A stretch of DNA of 64,000 nucleotides. It comes from Acidobacteriota bacterium. Its GTDB lineage: Bacteria > Acidobacteriota > Terriglobia > Terriglobales > SCQP01. The translations under genes and the position numbers were made by a program. Under the pieces are notes generated by a model. The model was given only the letters and a program-made list of their open reading frames with translations, was not told the origin of the DNA and searched no databases. Where the stretch lies: positions 1 to 64,000 of the forward strand of contig DAIDIE010000029.1 of NCBI GenBank assembly GCA_027459505.1. The letters run 5' to 3'. Below are positions 7,239 to 15,429 of this stretch, one piece after another; the first letter of the stretch is position 1, and each line of letters opens with the position of its first letter.

Positions 7239-8234
7239 TTGGTAAACGACTACGATCTCCTGATTGTTGGGGCGGGTCCGACGGGGCTGGCATGCGCGAT
7301 TGCCGGCGGCCGGGCGGGGCTGAAGTGCGTGGTGCTGGAAAAGGGCTGCCTGGTTAACTCGATCTACAACTATCCGACGAACATGGTGTTTTTCACCACC
7401 ACGGAGCTGCTGGAGATCGGCAACGTGCCCATGACTTCCGCCTCGATCAAGCCCACACGGCTGGAGGCGATGGAGTACTACCGCAAGGTGGCCTCGCATT
7501 TCGAGTTGAACGTGCACACCTACGAGCGGGTAGACAGCGTGGAGCGGTTGGAAGACGGCTTCCGGGTGCGGTCGACCAAGATGGGGGGAGCGCCGCAGGA
7601 ATACCGCGCACAGTTTGTGGTGCTGGCCACCGGGTATTACGACATTCCCAATCAGCTGGGGGTTCCGGGCGAGGAACTGCCGCACGTATTTCATTACTAC
7701 AAGGAAGCGCACCCGTTCGCCGGGCACAAGGTGGTGGTGCTGGGGGGCAAGAATTCGTCGGTGGACGCGGCGCTAGACCTGTGGCGGCATGGAGCGGACG
7801 TTACCCTGGTCTATCGCGGCAAGGAGCTTTCGCCCAGCATTAAATATTGGGTGCGTCCGGATATTGAGAACCGCATCAAGGCGGGTGAGATCAAGGCACT
7901 GTTCCAAACCACCGTGCTCGCCATCGAGAGCAACCAGGTGCTGGTGAGGAACATTGCAAGCGGCGCCGAATCGGAGCTGCGCGCCGATTTCGTCTTCGCC
8001 CTGATCGGTTACCGCCCGGACTTCGAGTTCCTGCGCAGCGCGGGGGTGGAGTACGACCCCAAGAGCGGACGTCCCCTGATCAACCTGGAGACGTTTGAAA
8101 CCAATGTCCCGGGACTGTACCTGGGAGGGGTTGTGGTCGCCGGGCCCTATACGGGAGAGATCTTCATCGAGAATGGCCGGTTTCATGGGCAGGTGATTGT
8201 GGATGATGTGGTGAGGAAGAAAGTTGACAGTTGA
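7239..8234 (+). CDS. ypdA: YpdA family bacillithiol disulfide reductase
   Basis: 331 residues from a TTG start. This start is chosen because AAGGAG (7226-7231) lies 7 nt upstream and the Rossmann motif DLLIVGAGPTGLACAIAGG follows directly. An upstream frame start at 7188 would add 17 residues without family resemblance. A second nucleotide-binding motif (VVVLGGKNSSVDAALDLWRHG) is present, then FVFALIGYRPDFEFL and a C-terminal GLYLGGVV/EIFIENGRFHG as in YpdA. The family reduces bacillithiol disulfide with NADPH, so this predicts bacillithiol as the low-molecular-weight thiol of the organism. The last codons and stop lie within the first GTTGACAGTT repeat units. Confidence 0.9.
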   Translation: MVNDYDLLIVGAGPTGLACAIAGGRAGLKCVVLEKGCLVNSIYNYPTNMVFFTTTELLEIGNVPMTSASIKPTRLEAMEYYRKVASHFELNVHTYERVDSVERLEDGFRVRSTKMGGAPQEYRAQFVVLATGYYDIPNQLGVPGEELPHVFHYYKEAHPFAGHKVVVLGGKNSSVDAALDLWRHGADVTLVYRGKELSPSIKYWVRPDIENRIKAGEIKALFQTTVLAIESNQVLVRNIASGAESELRADFVFALIGYRPDFEFLRSAGVEYDPKSGRPLINLETFETNVPGLYLGGVVVAGPYTGEIFIENGRFHGQVIVDDVVRKKVDS

Positions 8235-8620
8235 CGGTTGACGGTTGTCCGTGGGGCTTGGAGTACGGCGGCGGACAGTTAACAGTTGTCAGTTGACAGT
8301 TTTCCGTGGGGCTGGGAGTACGTTGGCTTGGTTGCTCGAGTCGGCGGGGGGCGGACGGCGGACGGCGGACAGTTCACAGTTAACAGTTGACCGTGGGGAT
8401 TGGAGTACGTTGGCTTGGTTACTTGCCTTAGCGGTCGCCCACTCAACTAAAAACGTTGAGTGGGGCACCCGGCGGGCGCCAACTCAACCAAAAACGTTGA
8501 GTTGGACATCCGGAACGTTCAACGCGAAAGACGGTTGAGTGGACCCGGAACACTCAACGAAGGACGTTGAGTGGGGCATTCGGGGGAACGAACATTGGCG
8601 CGGAGAGTTTAAGGCGGAAC
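8235..8620. repeat. GTTGACAGTT tracts and three ACTCAAC hairpins between ypdA and larC
   Basis: Tracts of GTTGACAGTTG, GTTAACAGTT and GGCGGAC words occupy about 8223-8300 and 8345-8395. Three hairpins with arms CCACTCAAC-like and GTTGAGTGG-like follow at 8437-8466, 8479-8505 and 8551-8576, with a degenerate fourth at about 8517-8542. Arms covary (ACTCAAC/GTTGAGT or AACTCAAC/GTTGAGTT), which supports a folded RNA or DNA structure. No coding gene is supported. Confidence 0.8.
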
Positions 8621-9868
8621 ATGCGGGCGGTTCAGATCCAATTGGGGCTTGGCGGACGGGCGGTTGCCGTGATCGCGGCATTGCTCGCCGCGGAGCGGAT
8701 TAGCGCCGCGGAGCGGATTTCATTCGACCCGCTTTGGACCAGGTTGGGGCTGCGGGTGGAGTGGCGGAGCGGTTTTGTGGATTGCGAGGGCGTGCGGGCG
8801 CTGCAGTTGCAGTTGCAGGTTTCCGGCGCAGCGTTGCGGATGGAGCAGTTACGCACGGCGATCGCGGCGAGTGCTCTTCGTCCAGAGGCGCACCGGCTGG
8901 CGCTGGAGGCGTTGGAGCGGCTGCTGGATGCGGCAAACGGCCGGGGTTTGCCGGTGGAAGCAGCGCAGGATCAAAGTGGCGCCGTGCCGCTGCTGAGTGC
9001 GCGGCATGTGGTTGAGATTGTAAGTCTGGCAACGCTGCTGGGCGGCTATGCCGCGGTGCGTTGGGAAAGGATCCAGGTCAGCGCCAGTGTGGACGCGGAG
9101 CAGGCGCTGGCGTTGCGTTTACTGCAGGGCAGGGAAGTGACGCTCTGCGCGGAGGCCGCGATGAGCGCCAGCGTGGCGGCAATAATCAGCGCCGTGCCGG
9201 CGCAGGCGGAAGCGGCGCCACATGCGGTGAGCACGGAACACCGCGGCGGGGCGTCGGGCTGGACAGGGGTGGGTTCGCGGAGTGGGGGAGAAAGCGCGCC
9301 GCTGGAAATCGTGCTGGGCGGCGCGGGATGGGGCAGCGATGCGGAGCAGCCGCGGGCGCTCGCGGCAGTGGTCTGCGGCGAGGTGGCGAGCGAGGCGCGG
9401 GAAGCCGAGCAGGTGCTGGTGCTGGAGGCGAATGTCGACGACATGAATCCGCAGTGGTTTGGCGCGTTGATGGAGCAGGCGCTGGAAATGGGCGCGCTGG
9501 ACGTCTACGCCAATCCGGTGCACATGAAGAAGAACCGTCCCGGATTGCAGTTGACGCTGCTGGTGTCTCCGGAGCAGGAGAGGCGCTTCACCGAACTGCT
9601 TTTGCGGGAGACAACCAGCATTGGAGTGCGGCGGCGGCTGGAGCAGCGTATCGTGTTGCAGCGGCGCTTTGAATGCGTGGAGACGCCCTATGGGGTGATC
9701 CACATGAAGGTGGCGGAGCGCGGCGGCGAGGTCTGGAACGCGGCGCCGGAATATGAGGATTGCCGGGCGGCGGCGCGCGCGCATGGGGTGGCGGTCAAAG
9801 AGGTTTACCAAAGCGCGCTGGCGGCGTACCGGGCGGCCCATTCCAACGCCGCTCGCAGCCTCTTGTGA
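8621..9868 (+). CDS. larC: LarC-like nickel-insertion protein with divergent N-terminus
   Basis: 415 residues. The C-terminal half matches LarC (DUF111), which inserts nickel into the pincer nucleotide cofactor: VLVLEANVDDMNPQWFG, ALDVYANPVHMKKNRPG, LLRETTSIGVRRR and TPYGVIHMKVA are all recognisable. The N-terminal half is eroded. The family's FDCxSGISGDM opening is absent, and the HFHEVGAxDSIxD segment is replaced by AQDQSGAVPLLSARHVVEIV. Start at 8621 is preferred; an in-frame TTG at 8567 lies inside a hairpin repeat. No larA, larB or larE gene is visible nearby. It may be a paralogue with an altered role, or a decaying gene whose frame stays open. Confidence 0.75.
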   Translation: MRAVQIQLGLGGRAVAVIAALLAAERISAAERISFDPLWTRLGLRVEWRSGFVDCEGVRALQLQLQVSGAALRMEQLRTAIAASALRPEAHRLALEALERLLDAANGRGLPVEAAQDQSGAVPLLSARHVVEIVSLATLLGGYAAVRWERIQVSASVDAEQALALRLLQGREVTLCAEAAMSASVAAIISAVPAQAEAAPHAVSTEHRGGASGWTGVGSRSGGESAPLEIVLGGAGWGSDAEQPRALAAVVCGEVASEAREAEQVLVLEANVDDMNPQWFGALMEQALEMGALDVYANPVHMKKNRPGLQLTLLVSPEQERRFTELLLRETTSIGVRRRLEQRIVLQRRFECVETPYGVIHMKVAERGGEVWNAAPEYEDCRAAARAHGVAVKEVYQSALAAYRAAHSNAARSLL

Positions 9869-9929
9869 AATGCCATACTGAAAAGACGCACCGGGGACAA
9901 CCCGGTGGATCGCGGCAGAAAGCACAGCA

Positions 9930-11978
9930 ATGAGTGAATTTTTCCTCACCACACCGCTTTACTATGTGAACGCGCGTCCGCACCTGGGACACGCGTACTC
10001 GACGATTGTGGCCGACACGGTGACGCGTTTTCAGCGCCAGATGGGCGAGCAGGCGTCGTTTCTGACCGGCACCGACGAGCATGGGCAGAAGCTGCAGCGG
10101 GCCGCCGAGGCGGCGGGGATCTCGCCACAGCAGTTTACCGACGAGTACGCGGAGCGTTTCCGGCAGGAGTGGGACCGGCTGGGGCTGGAGTACTCCTATT
10201 TCATCCGCACCACCGAGGCGCGGCACGCGGCGGCGGTGCTGGAGATGTTCCAGCGGGTGAAGAAGGCGGGCTACATCTATAAAGGCAGCTACCAGGGCGC
10301 CTACTGCGTGTTTGACGAGCTGTACGTGAATGAGGCGGCTCCGGGGGCGCCGTGTCCGGAGTGCGGGCGTCCGACGGAGCTGGTGACGGAGGAGAACTAC
10401 TACTTCAAACTGTCGGCGTTTCAGGACAAGCTGCTGGCGCTTTATGAAGAGCAACCGGACTTCATCCGGCCGGAGACGCGGCGCAACGAGGTGATCTCGT
10501 TTGTGCAGAACGGGCTAAAAGACCTCTCCATCAGCCGCACGTCGATTCATTGGGGCATTCCGGTTCCGGGCGATGAGAAGCACGTGCTCTATGTGTGGTT
10601 TGACGCGCTGAGCGGTTACCTGAGCGGCATCGGGTTTGGCTCGAACAACGCGGAAGACCGACAACGTTATGAGCGGCTGTGGCCGGCCTGGCATCTGGTG
10701 GGCAAAGAGATTGTGCGTTTCCACGCGGTGTACTGGCCGGCGTTTCTGATGGCGGCGGGGCTGCCGCTGCCGCGCGGCATTATTGCTCACGGCTGGCTGT
10801 TGTTTGAAGAAGAGAAGATGTCGAAGTCGCGCGGCAACGTGGTGCGGGCGGAGCCGATCCGGCAGGTGCTGGGGGCGGATGGGCTGCGCTACTTCCTGCT
10901 GCGTGAAATCAGCTTTGGCAATGATGGCAGCTTCTCCTACGACTCCCTGGTGGGGCGATATAACAGCGATCTGGCCAACGACTGGGGCAACCTGGCGTCG
11001 CGGACGCTGAACATGATTTCGCGGTACTTTGGCGGCAAGATTCCTTACGCCGCGACGCCCGCGGGGTGGACGGCGGCCGACCAGGAGGTGATCCGGCTGG
11101 CCAACGCGGCGCGCGAAGGTTTGATCGAGGGCTTCCGGCAGTATCAGTTTTCGCGCGGCCTGGAGGCGGTGTGGCAGCTGATTGGGGGCGTGAACAAATA
11201 CATTGTGGAGAGTGAGCCGTGGGCGCTGGCCGACAAGAGTGACGGCGATTCGCGCAGCCGTCTGGCGACGGTGCTGCACTTCTCCGCCGAGGCGCTGCGC
11301 TACACGGCGGTGCTGCTGCATGCCGTGCTGCCGGAGAGCACGCGCAAGTTATGGCGGCAACTGGGATTCAGCGGCGAGCCCGATCTGCCGCTGACCACGC
11401 TGAGCTGGGGACAAATCCCCGTAGACCAACCGATCGGCGGGCTGGAGCCGATCTTCCCGAGACTGGAGAAAAACGCGACGGTGGAAAAGTTGAGAGAACT
11501 GGAACAACAGCAGAACGAGAATGCGGCGGCTAGCCCGGCGGCGACAGGTCCGGCGGCTAGCGCAGGAACAGCCAGCCCAGCGGCTCCCGTGCCGGGAGGG
11601 GCGCCCGCGGCTCATGCCGCGGTAAGCGCGCCCGCGGGCGAGGAGAGCGCCAAGATTGCCATCGACGATTTCGCGAAGGTCGATTTGCGGGTGGGCGAGG
11701 TGAAGACCGCCGAGCGGGTGAAAGGGGCGGACAAACTGTTGCGGCTCACCGTGGATATCGGCACGGAAGTGCGGCAGATCGTTGCGGGCATTGCCGAGGC
11801 CTATGATCCGGAGACGCTGCCGGGGCGCAAGGTGGTGATCGTGGCGAATCTGTTGCCGCGCAAGCTGCGCGGGCTGGAATCCAATGGGATGGTAGTGGCG
11901 GCGTCGGTCGGGGAGAAGGGCAAGCCGGTGCTGGTCAGCGTTCCCGACGATACGCCGAACGGAGCGCGGCTGCGGTAA
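9930..11978 (+). CDS. metG: Methionyl-tRNA synthetase
   Basis: 682 residues, full length. The class I HIGH-type signature is HLGHAYS near the N-terminus. A zinc-knuckle-like insertion contains CPECGRP. The KMSKS loop (EEEKMSKSRGNVV) is intact. After the anticodon-binding helices, an Ala/Pro-rich linker (about 515-570) leads to a C-terminal tRNA-binding OB-fold (IDDFAKVDLRVGEVKTAERV). It charges tRNA-Met in the cytoplasm. The next gene is tatD, a frequent neighbour. The ribosome-binding site is weak. Confidence 0.97.
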   Translation: MSEFFLTTPLYYVNARPHLGHAYSTIVADTVTRFQRQMGEQASFLTGTDEHGQKLQRAAEAAGISPQQFTDEYAERFRQEWDRLGLEYSYFIRTTEARHAAAVLEMFQRVKKAGYIYKGSYQGAYCVFDELYVNEAAPGAPCPECGRPTELVTEENYYFKLSAFQDKLLALYEEQPDFIRPETRRNEVISFVQNGLKDLSISRTSIHWGIPVPGDEKHVLYVWFDALSGYLSGIGFGSNNAEDRQRYERLWPAWHLVGKEIVRFHAVYWPAFLMAAGLPLPRGIIAHGWLLFEEEKMSKSRGNVVRAEPIRQVLGADGLRYFLLREISFGNDGSFSYDSLVGRYNSDLANDWGNLASRTLNMISRYFGGKIPYAATPAGWTAADQEVIRLANAAREGLIEGFRQYQFSRGLEAVWQLIGGVNKYIVESEPWALADKSDGDSRSRLATVLHFSAEALRYTAVLLHAVLPESTRKLWRQLGFSGEPDLPLTTLSWGQIPVDQPIGGLEPIFPRLEKNATVEKLRELEQQQNENAAASPAATGPAASAGTASPAAPVPGGAPAAHAAVSAPAGEESAKIAIDDFAKVDLRVGEVKTAERVKGADKLLRLTVDIGTEVRQIVAGIAEAYDPETLPGRKVVIVANLLPRKLRGLESNGMVVAASVGEKGKPVLVSVPDDTPNGARLR

Positions 11979-11982
11979 GGGG

Positions 11983-12035
11983 CCGTTGTCAGTTGTCAGT
12001 TGTCAGTTGCCGGTGATCAGTAATCAGTTGTCGGT
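11983..12035. repeat. GTTGTCAGTTGTCAGTT tract after metG
   Basis: Three perfect GTTGTCA units followed by degenerate ones (GTTGCCGG, ATCAGTAATCAGTT, GTTGTCGG). It begins directly after the metG stop, as similar tracts do elsewhere in the window. Confidence 0.85.
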
Positions 12036-12164
12036 TGGAGTCGCTGGTGCGGCTGGCTTGGGCGGGAAGGACGCGCCCTGGGCTGGAGCTGACGGGCGTG
12101 GTCAGCCGGGCGTTCCATCATTGCGGGACGGAAGCATAGCGCTCATGCATCGTTCATTACTCTC

Positions 12165-12941
12165 ATGCTGATTGATTCTCATTGTCATCCGGACAGCGAC
12201 GATTTCGATGCTGACCGCGAGCAGGTGTTGGCGCGGGCGCGAGAGGCGGGGGTCACCGAACTGGTTGCGATTGGCGGGGGGGCGGAGCCGGGAACCCTCG
12301 ATGTGGGATTGCGTCTGGCGGAGGGCCGTCCGGGCGTCTGGTGCACGGTCGGCATTCATCCTCATGAGGCGCAACGGGCCAGTGCGGCGAGTTATGAAGA
12401 GATGCGGCGGTTGGCTGCGCACCCGAAGGTGATCGCGGTGGGTGAGATTGGGCTGGACTACTACTACGATCACTCTCCGCGGGAGGCACAGCGGGAGACC
12501 TTCCGGCGGCAGATCGAATTGGCCATGGAGCTGGAGCTGCCCATCTCGATCCATTGCCGTGACGCCTGGGAAGACTGCATGGCGGAGTTGCGCCATGCCG
12601 GGCCGCGGTTGCGGGGCGTGTTCCACTGTTTTACCGGCACGCCGGCGCAGGCGGAAGCGGCGGTGGGGATTGGCTTTTACCTGTCTTTCTCCGGAATGCT
12701 GACGTTTCCCAAAGCGGAGGCGATCCGGGCGGCGGCGCAGGCGGCGCCGGCGGAGCGGATCTTGGTGGAGACGGACTCGCCCTATCTGGCACCGGTTCCC
12801 TATCGCGGCAAGCGCAACGAGCCAGCCTGGGTGGTTGCGGTGGCGGCCAAAATGGGCGAATTGCGCGGCTGGGAGGCGCAGGAAGTGGCCGAGCGCACAA
12901 GCGCGAACTTCCGCGCGCTGTTCCGGCGGACGGTGGCGTAG
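12165..12941 (+). CDS. tatD: TatD family metal-dependent hydrolase
   Basis: 258 residues with the metal-binding TIM-barrel signatures of TatD DNases: N-terminal MLIDSHCHPD, then GIHPHEA, AVGEIGLDYYYD, PISIHCRDAWED, GVFHCFTGT and ILVETDSPYLAPVPYRGKRN. All expected His/Asp/Glu ligands are visible. Members act as 3'-5' exonucleases or D-aminoacyl-tRNA deacylases in the cytoplasm. It is 186 bp after metG on the same strand, with a GTTGTCA tract between. Confidence 0.95.
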   Translation: MLIDSHCHPDSDDFDADREQVLARAREAGVTELVAIGGGAEPGTLDVGLRLAEGRPGVWCTVGIHPHEAQRASAASYEEMRRLAAHPKVIAVGEIGLDYYYDHSPREAQRETFRRQIELAMELELPISIHCRDAWEDCMAELRHAGPRLRGVFHCFTGTPAQAEAAVGIGFYLSFSGMLTFPKAEAIRAAAQAAPAERILVETDSPYLAPVPYRGKRNEPAWVVAVAAKMGELRGWEAQEVAERTSANFRALFRRTVA

Positions 12942-13085
12942 CGGCTAACCAAATTCAATTCCAACCCGCTGCGCGCGGGGCGGGCAGAGCCGTCTGCACT
13001 CCGCTTTTCATGGTTCAATGAATAGAAGAGTGCGGCGGGGTTTCCGGCGTGCTCGTGGAGAAAGCGGGGCGGGATCGTAACGACC

Positions 13086-13592
13086 ATGGCGACCAAAGAA
13101 AACTCATTCGACATTGTGAGCGAGGTCAACCTGCAGGAGGCTTCGAATGCGGTGCAGCAGGCGCTAAAAGAGGTAGGGACGCGCTATGACCTGAAGGATT
13201 CGCACAGCAGCATTGAACTCCAGGAGAAAGAGCACAAGCTGCTGCTGGCCAGCGCCGACGAGTACAAGCTGAAGGCGGTGACGGAAATCCTGGTGCAGAA
13301 GCTGGTCAAGCGCGGGGTGCCGGTGCGCTCGCTTTCCTACGGCAAGATCGAATCCGCCTCGGGCGGGAGCGTGCGCCAGGAGGTGACGATTCAGCAGGGC
13401 ATCAACAGCGACAAGGCGCGCGAGATCGTCAAGGTGATCAAGGATTCGAAGAAAAAGGTGCAGGCTGCCATTCAGGGGGATACGGTGCGTATCTCCGGCA
13501 AGGATCGCGATGAACTGCAGGCGGTGATCGCACTGCTGCGCGGGCACGATTTTGGCATTGACATGCAGTTCACCAACTATCGCAGCTCGTAA
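13086..13592 (+). CDS. yajQ: YajQ family cyclic di-GMP-binding protein
   Basis: 168 residues, full length. The start region SFDIVSEVNLQEASNAVQQ, the KEVGTRYDLKD segment and the C-terminal ISGKDRDELQAVIALLRGH are hallmarks of YajQ. The protein has two tandem alpha/beta domains. Family members bind c-di-GMP or nucleotides and can act as transcriptional co-regulators. The stop lies 4 bp upstream of the polyprenyl synthase ATG, so the two are likely co-transcribed. A receiver-PilZ gene elsewhere in the window (42395-43084) hints at c-di-GMP signalling in this organism. Confidence 0.95.
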   Translation: MATKENSFDIVSEVNLQEASNAVQQALKEVGTRYDLKDSHSSIELQEKEHKLLLASADEYKLKAVTEILVQKLVKRGVPVRSLSYGKIESASGGSVRQEVTIQQGINSDKAREIVKVIKDSKKKVQAAIQGDTVRISGKDRDELQAVIALLRGHDFGIDMQFTNYRSS

Positions 13593-13596
13593 TTCC

Positions 13597-14616
13597 ATGG
13601 CGCTGACACCCACGCAAAGCGGATTGCCGGAGAGCGAGACAGCTTTCAGCCTGGAGGCGATGCTGGAGCTGGTGCGGGAGCCGTTGCAGGCCGCAGAAGC
13701 CTGTTTCATGGAGAACACGCGGGCGCCGTTGAACGTGTTGCAGGACATCAGCCGGCACCTGCGGCTGAGCGGGGGTAAGCGCATCCGGCCCGCGCTGGTG
13801 CTGCTGATGGCGGGCGCCTGCGAGGCGGAGCATGACGGGCTGGTGCCGTTGGCCGCAGTGGTGGAGATGGTGCATTCGGCGACGCTGGTGCACGACGACA
13901 TCATTGACGGCGCGGAGACGCGCCGGGGACAGCCGTCGGCGAATACGCGCTGGGGAAATTCGCGTTGCGTGCTGGCGGGCGATTGGCTTTACATGCAGGC
14001 CTTCCGGGTGGCGCTGGCGCAGCGCGACCTGGAGGTGCTGGACGCGCTGATCGCGCTGACGCAACGCATGGTGGAGGGCGAGCTGCAGCAGCTGGAGATG
14101 GTGGGGCGGGTCGTCGGGCCGGCCGAACACGTGGAGTTGATGGCGCGCAAGACCGCCGACCTGTTCGCGTTTTCCTGCGGGGTTGGGCCGCTGCTGGCGC
14201 GCAAGGAGCGGGAGGTGCGCCAGGCGGCGGAGCGCTATGGCTACCACCTGGGGATGGCGTTCCAGATGGTGGACGATCTGCTGGACTTCACCTCGACGGC
14301 GGAGCGGCTGGGCAAGCCGGTGGGCAATGATCTGCGCGAGGGGAAAATGACCCTGCCCGCCCTTTATGCCTATGAGCGCGCCAGCGCGGACGAGCGGCGG
14401 CGTTTCGTGCAGGTCATGGAAGAGGGCGAGTACCGCGCGGTGGAGTTTGGCGAGATCCGCGCGATTCTGGAGCGCCACAACGCTTTGGAGCGGGCGCGCC
14501 AGGAGGCGGAACACCACGCCCGCCTGGCGGAGCGCTGTCTGGAATCCTTAACGGCGAGCCGGCAGCGCGCGGCGCTGGCTCATCTGCCGCAACTGCTGCT
14601 CGCGCGTCAGTATTAA
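13597..14616 (+). CDS. Polyprenyl synthetase (long-chain trans-prenyl diphosphate synthase)
   Basis: 339 residues with both Asp-rich motifs of trans-prenyltransferases: VHDDIIDGAETRRG (FARM) and FQMVDDLLDFT (SARM). GGKRIRPALVLLMAG near the N-terminus binds isopentenyl diphosphate, and EGKMTLPALYA follows the second motif. It likely elongates farnesyl diphosphate to a C35-C40 chain for the quinone side chain (ispB/hepT type). The residues before the first Asp motif are not bulky, in keeping with a long product. ATG 13597 is 4 bp after yajQ. Product length cannot be read from sequence. Confidence 0.93.
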   Translation: MALTPTQSGLPESETAFSLEAMLELVREPLQAAEACFMENTRAPLNVLQDISRHLRLSGGKRIRPALVLLMAGACEAEHDGLVPLAAVVEMVHSATLVHDDIIDGAETRRGQPSANTRWGNSRCVLAGDWLYMQAFRVALAQRDLEVLDALIALTQRMVEGELQQLEMVGRVVGPAEHVELMARKTADLFAFSCGVGPLLARKEREVRQAAERYGYHLGMAFQMVDDLLDFTSTAERLGKPVGNDLREGKMTLPALYAYERASADERRRFVQVMEEGEYRAVEFGEIRAILERHNALERARQEAEHHARLAERCLESLTASRQRAALAHLPQLLLARQY

Positions 14617-14625
14617 AGTAAGAAT

Positions 14626-15204
14626 ATGCCGGTGGCACCCGTCGAAATCGAGATCAAGCTTCCCGCGCGCAATGCGCAAGCGGTGATTGGGGAACTGCCC
14701 CGCCGCGGCTTTCAGCTTCACCGCTCGCGGCGGTTGGAAGTGAACTGGATGTTCGACGACGACAATGCCCGCATTCGCACGGGCGGCTGTCTGTTGCGGC
14801 TGCGGCACTCGGGCGAGGACTGGTTCGTGACGGCCAAAGGCCCCGCCTGCACGGGCAAGTACAAGGCGCGGGAAGAGCGGGAAACCCAGGTGGCGGATGG
14901 GGAAGCCTTCCGGGCAATCCTGAACCTGGTGGGGTTGCGCGAACGCTTCGTCTATGAACGCTACCGCACCACCTGGGAACGCGATGGAGGCGAACTGGCG
15001 TTGGACGAGACGCCGCTGGGGGACTTCTGGGAGTTGGAGGGGCGGGAGGAATGGATTGACGAGGTGGCGCGGGAGTTGGGCTGCACGCCCGCGGATTACC
15101 TTACCGCTTCTTATGCGCGTCTGTTCCGGGAACACGTGGCGGCCAACGGCCTGACGATCGACGCGTTTACCTTTGAGGCATTCGGCGCGCAGGCGCACAG
15201 GTAA
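14626..15204 (+). CDS. CYTH domain protein (class IV adenylate cyclase / triphosphatase-like)
   Basis: 192 residues. The N-terminal EIEIK (residues 7-11) is the ExExK motif that defines CYTH tunnel enzymes. Downstream, RTGGCLLRLR, WFVTAKGP, KAREERET, YERYRTTWE and ELALDETPLGDFWELEG supply the alternating charged strands that bind triphosphate and metal. Family activities include adenylate cyclase and inorganic or thiamine triphosphatase; these cannot be separated by eye. It starts 9 bp after the polyprenyl synthase stop and is likely in the same transcript. Confidence 0.88.
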   Translation: MPVAPVEIEIKLPARNAQAVIGELPRRGFQLHRSRRLEVNWMFDDDNARIRTGGCLLRLRHSGEDWFVTAKGPACTGKYKAREERETQVADGEAFRAILNLVGLRERFVYERYRTTWERDGGELALDETPLGDFWELEGREEWIDEVARELGCTPADYLTASYARLFREHVAANGLTIDAFTFEAFGAQAHR

Positions 15205-15252
15205 AACGCGGGCTGGCGGGGATGCAGTTCCGGCGGCGGCGGGGTCCGGGCG

Positions 15253-15311
15253 ATTGCTACCAATCACGGGCTACCAAGATTGACTGGCTACCAGGATTGA
15301 CTGGCTACCAA
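15253..15311. repeat. Short tandem repeat, unit about 17 bp (GATTGACTGGCTACCAA-like)
   Basis: Three to four degenerate copies of a 17-bp unit ending in GGCTACCAA, between the CYTH gene and the M48 protease gene. No gene is seen in this 225-bp gap. Confidence 0.7.
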
Positions 15312-15429
15312 CATTCGCTGCCAACGTTCGTCACTACCTACATTTATTTATCTGGGACGAGCATGTGGGACCACGGTTGGCTGAACGCCATCTCACAGGC
15401 AGCGGTTCCGCGTGCAGGAGATTCGCGAC

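Noticed and set aside
8567-8620. Upstream TTG start of the LarC-like gene
   Set aside because: It lies inside an intergenic hairpin element; the added residues do not restore the LarC N-terminus.
9119-9952. 277-codon frame antisense to larC
   Set aside because: Antisense shadow of a GC-rich gene; no start signal and no protein-like motifs.
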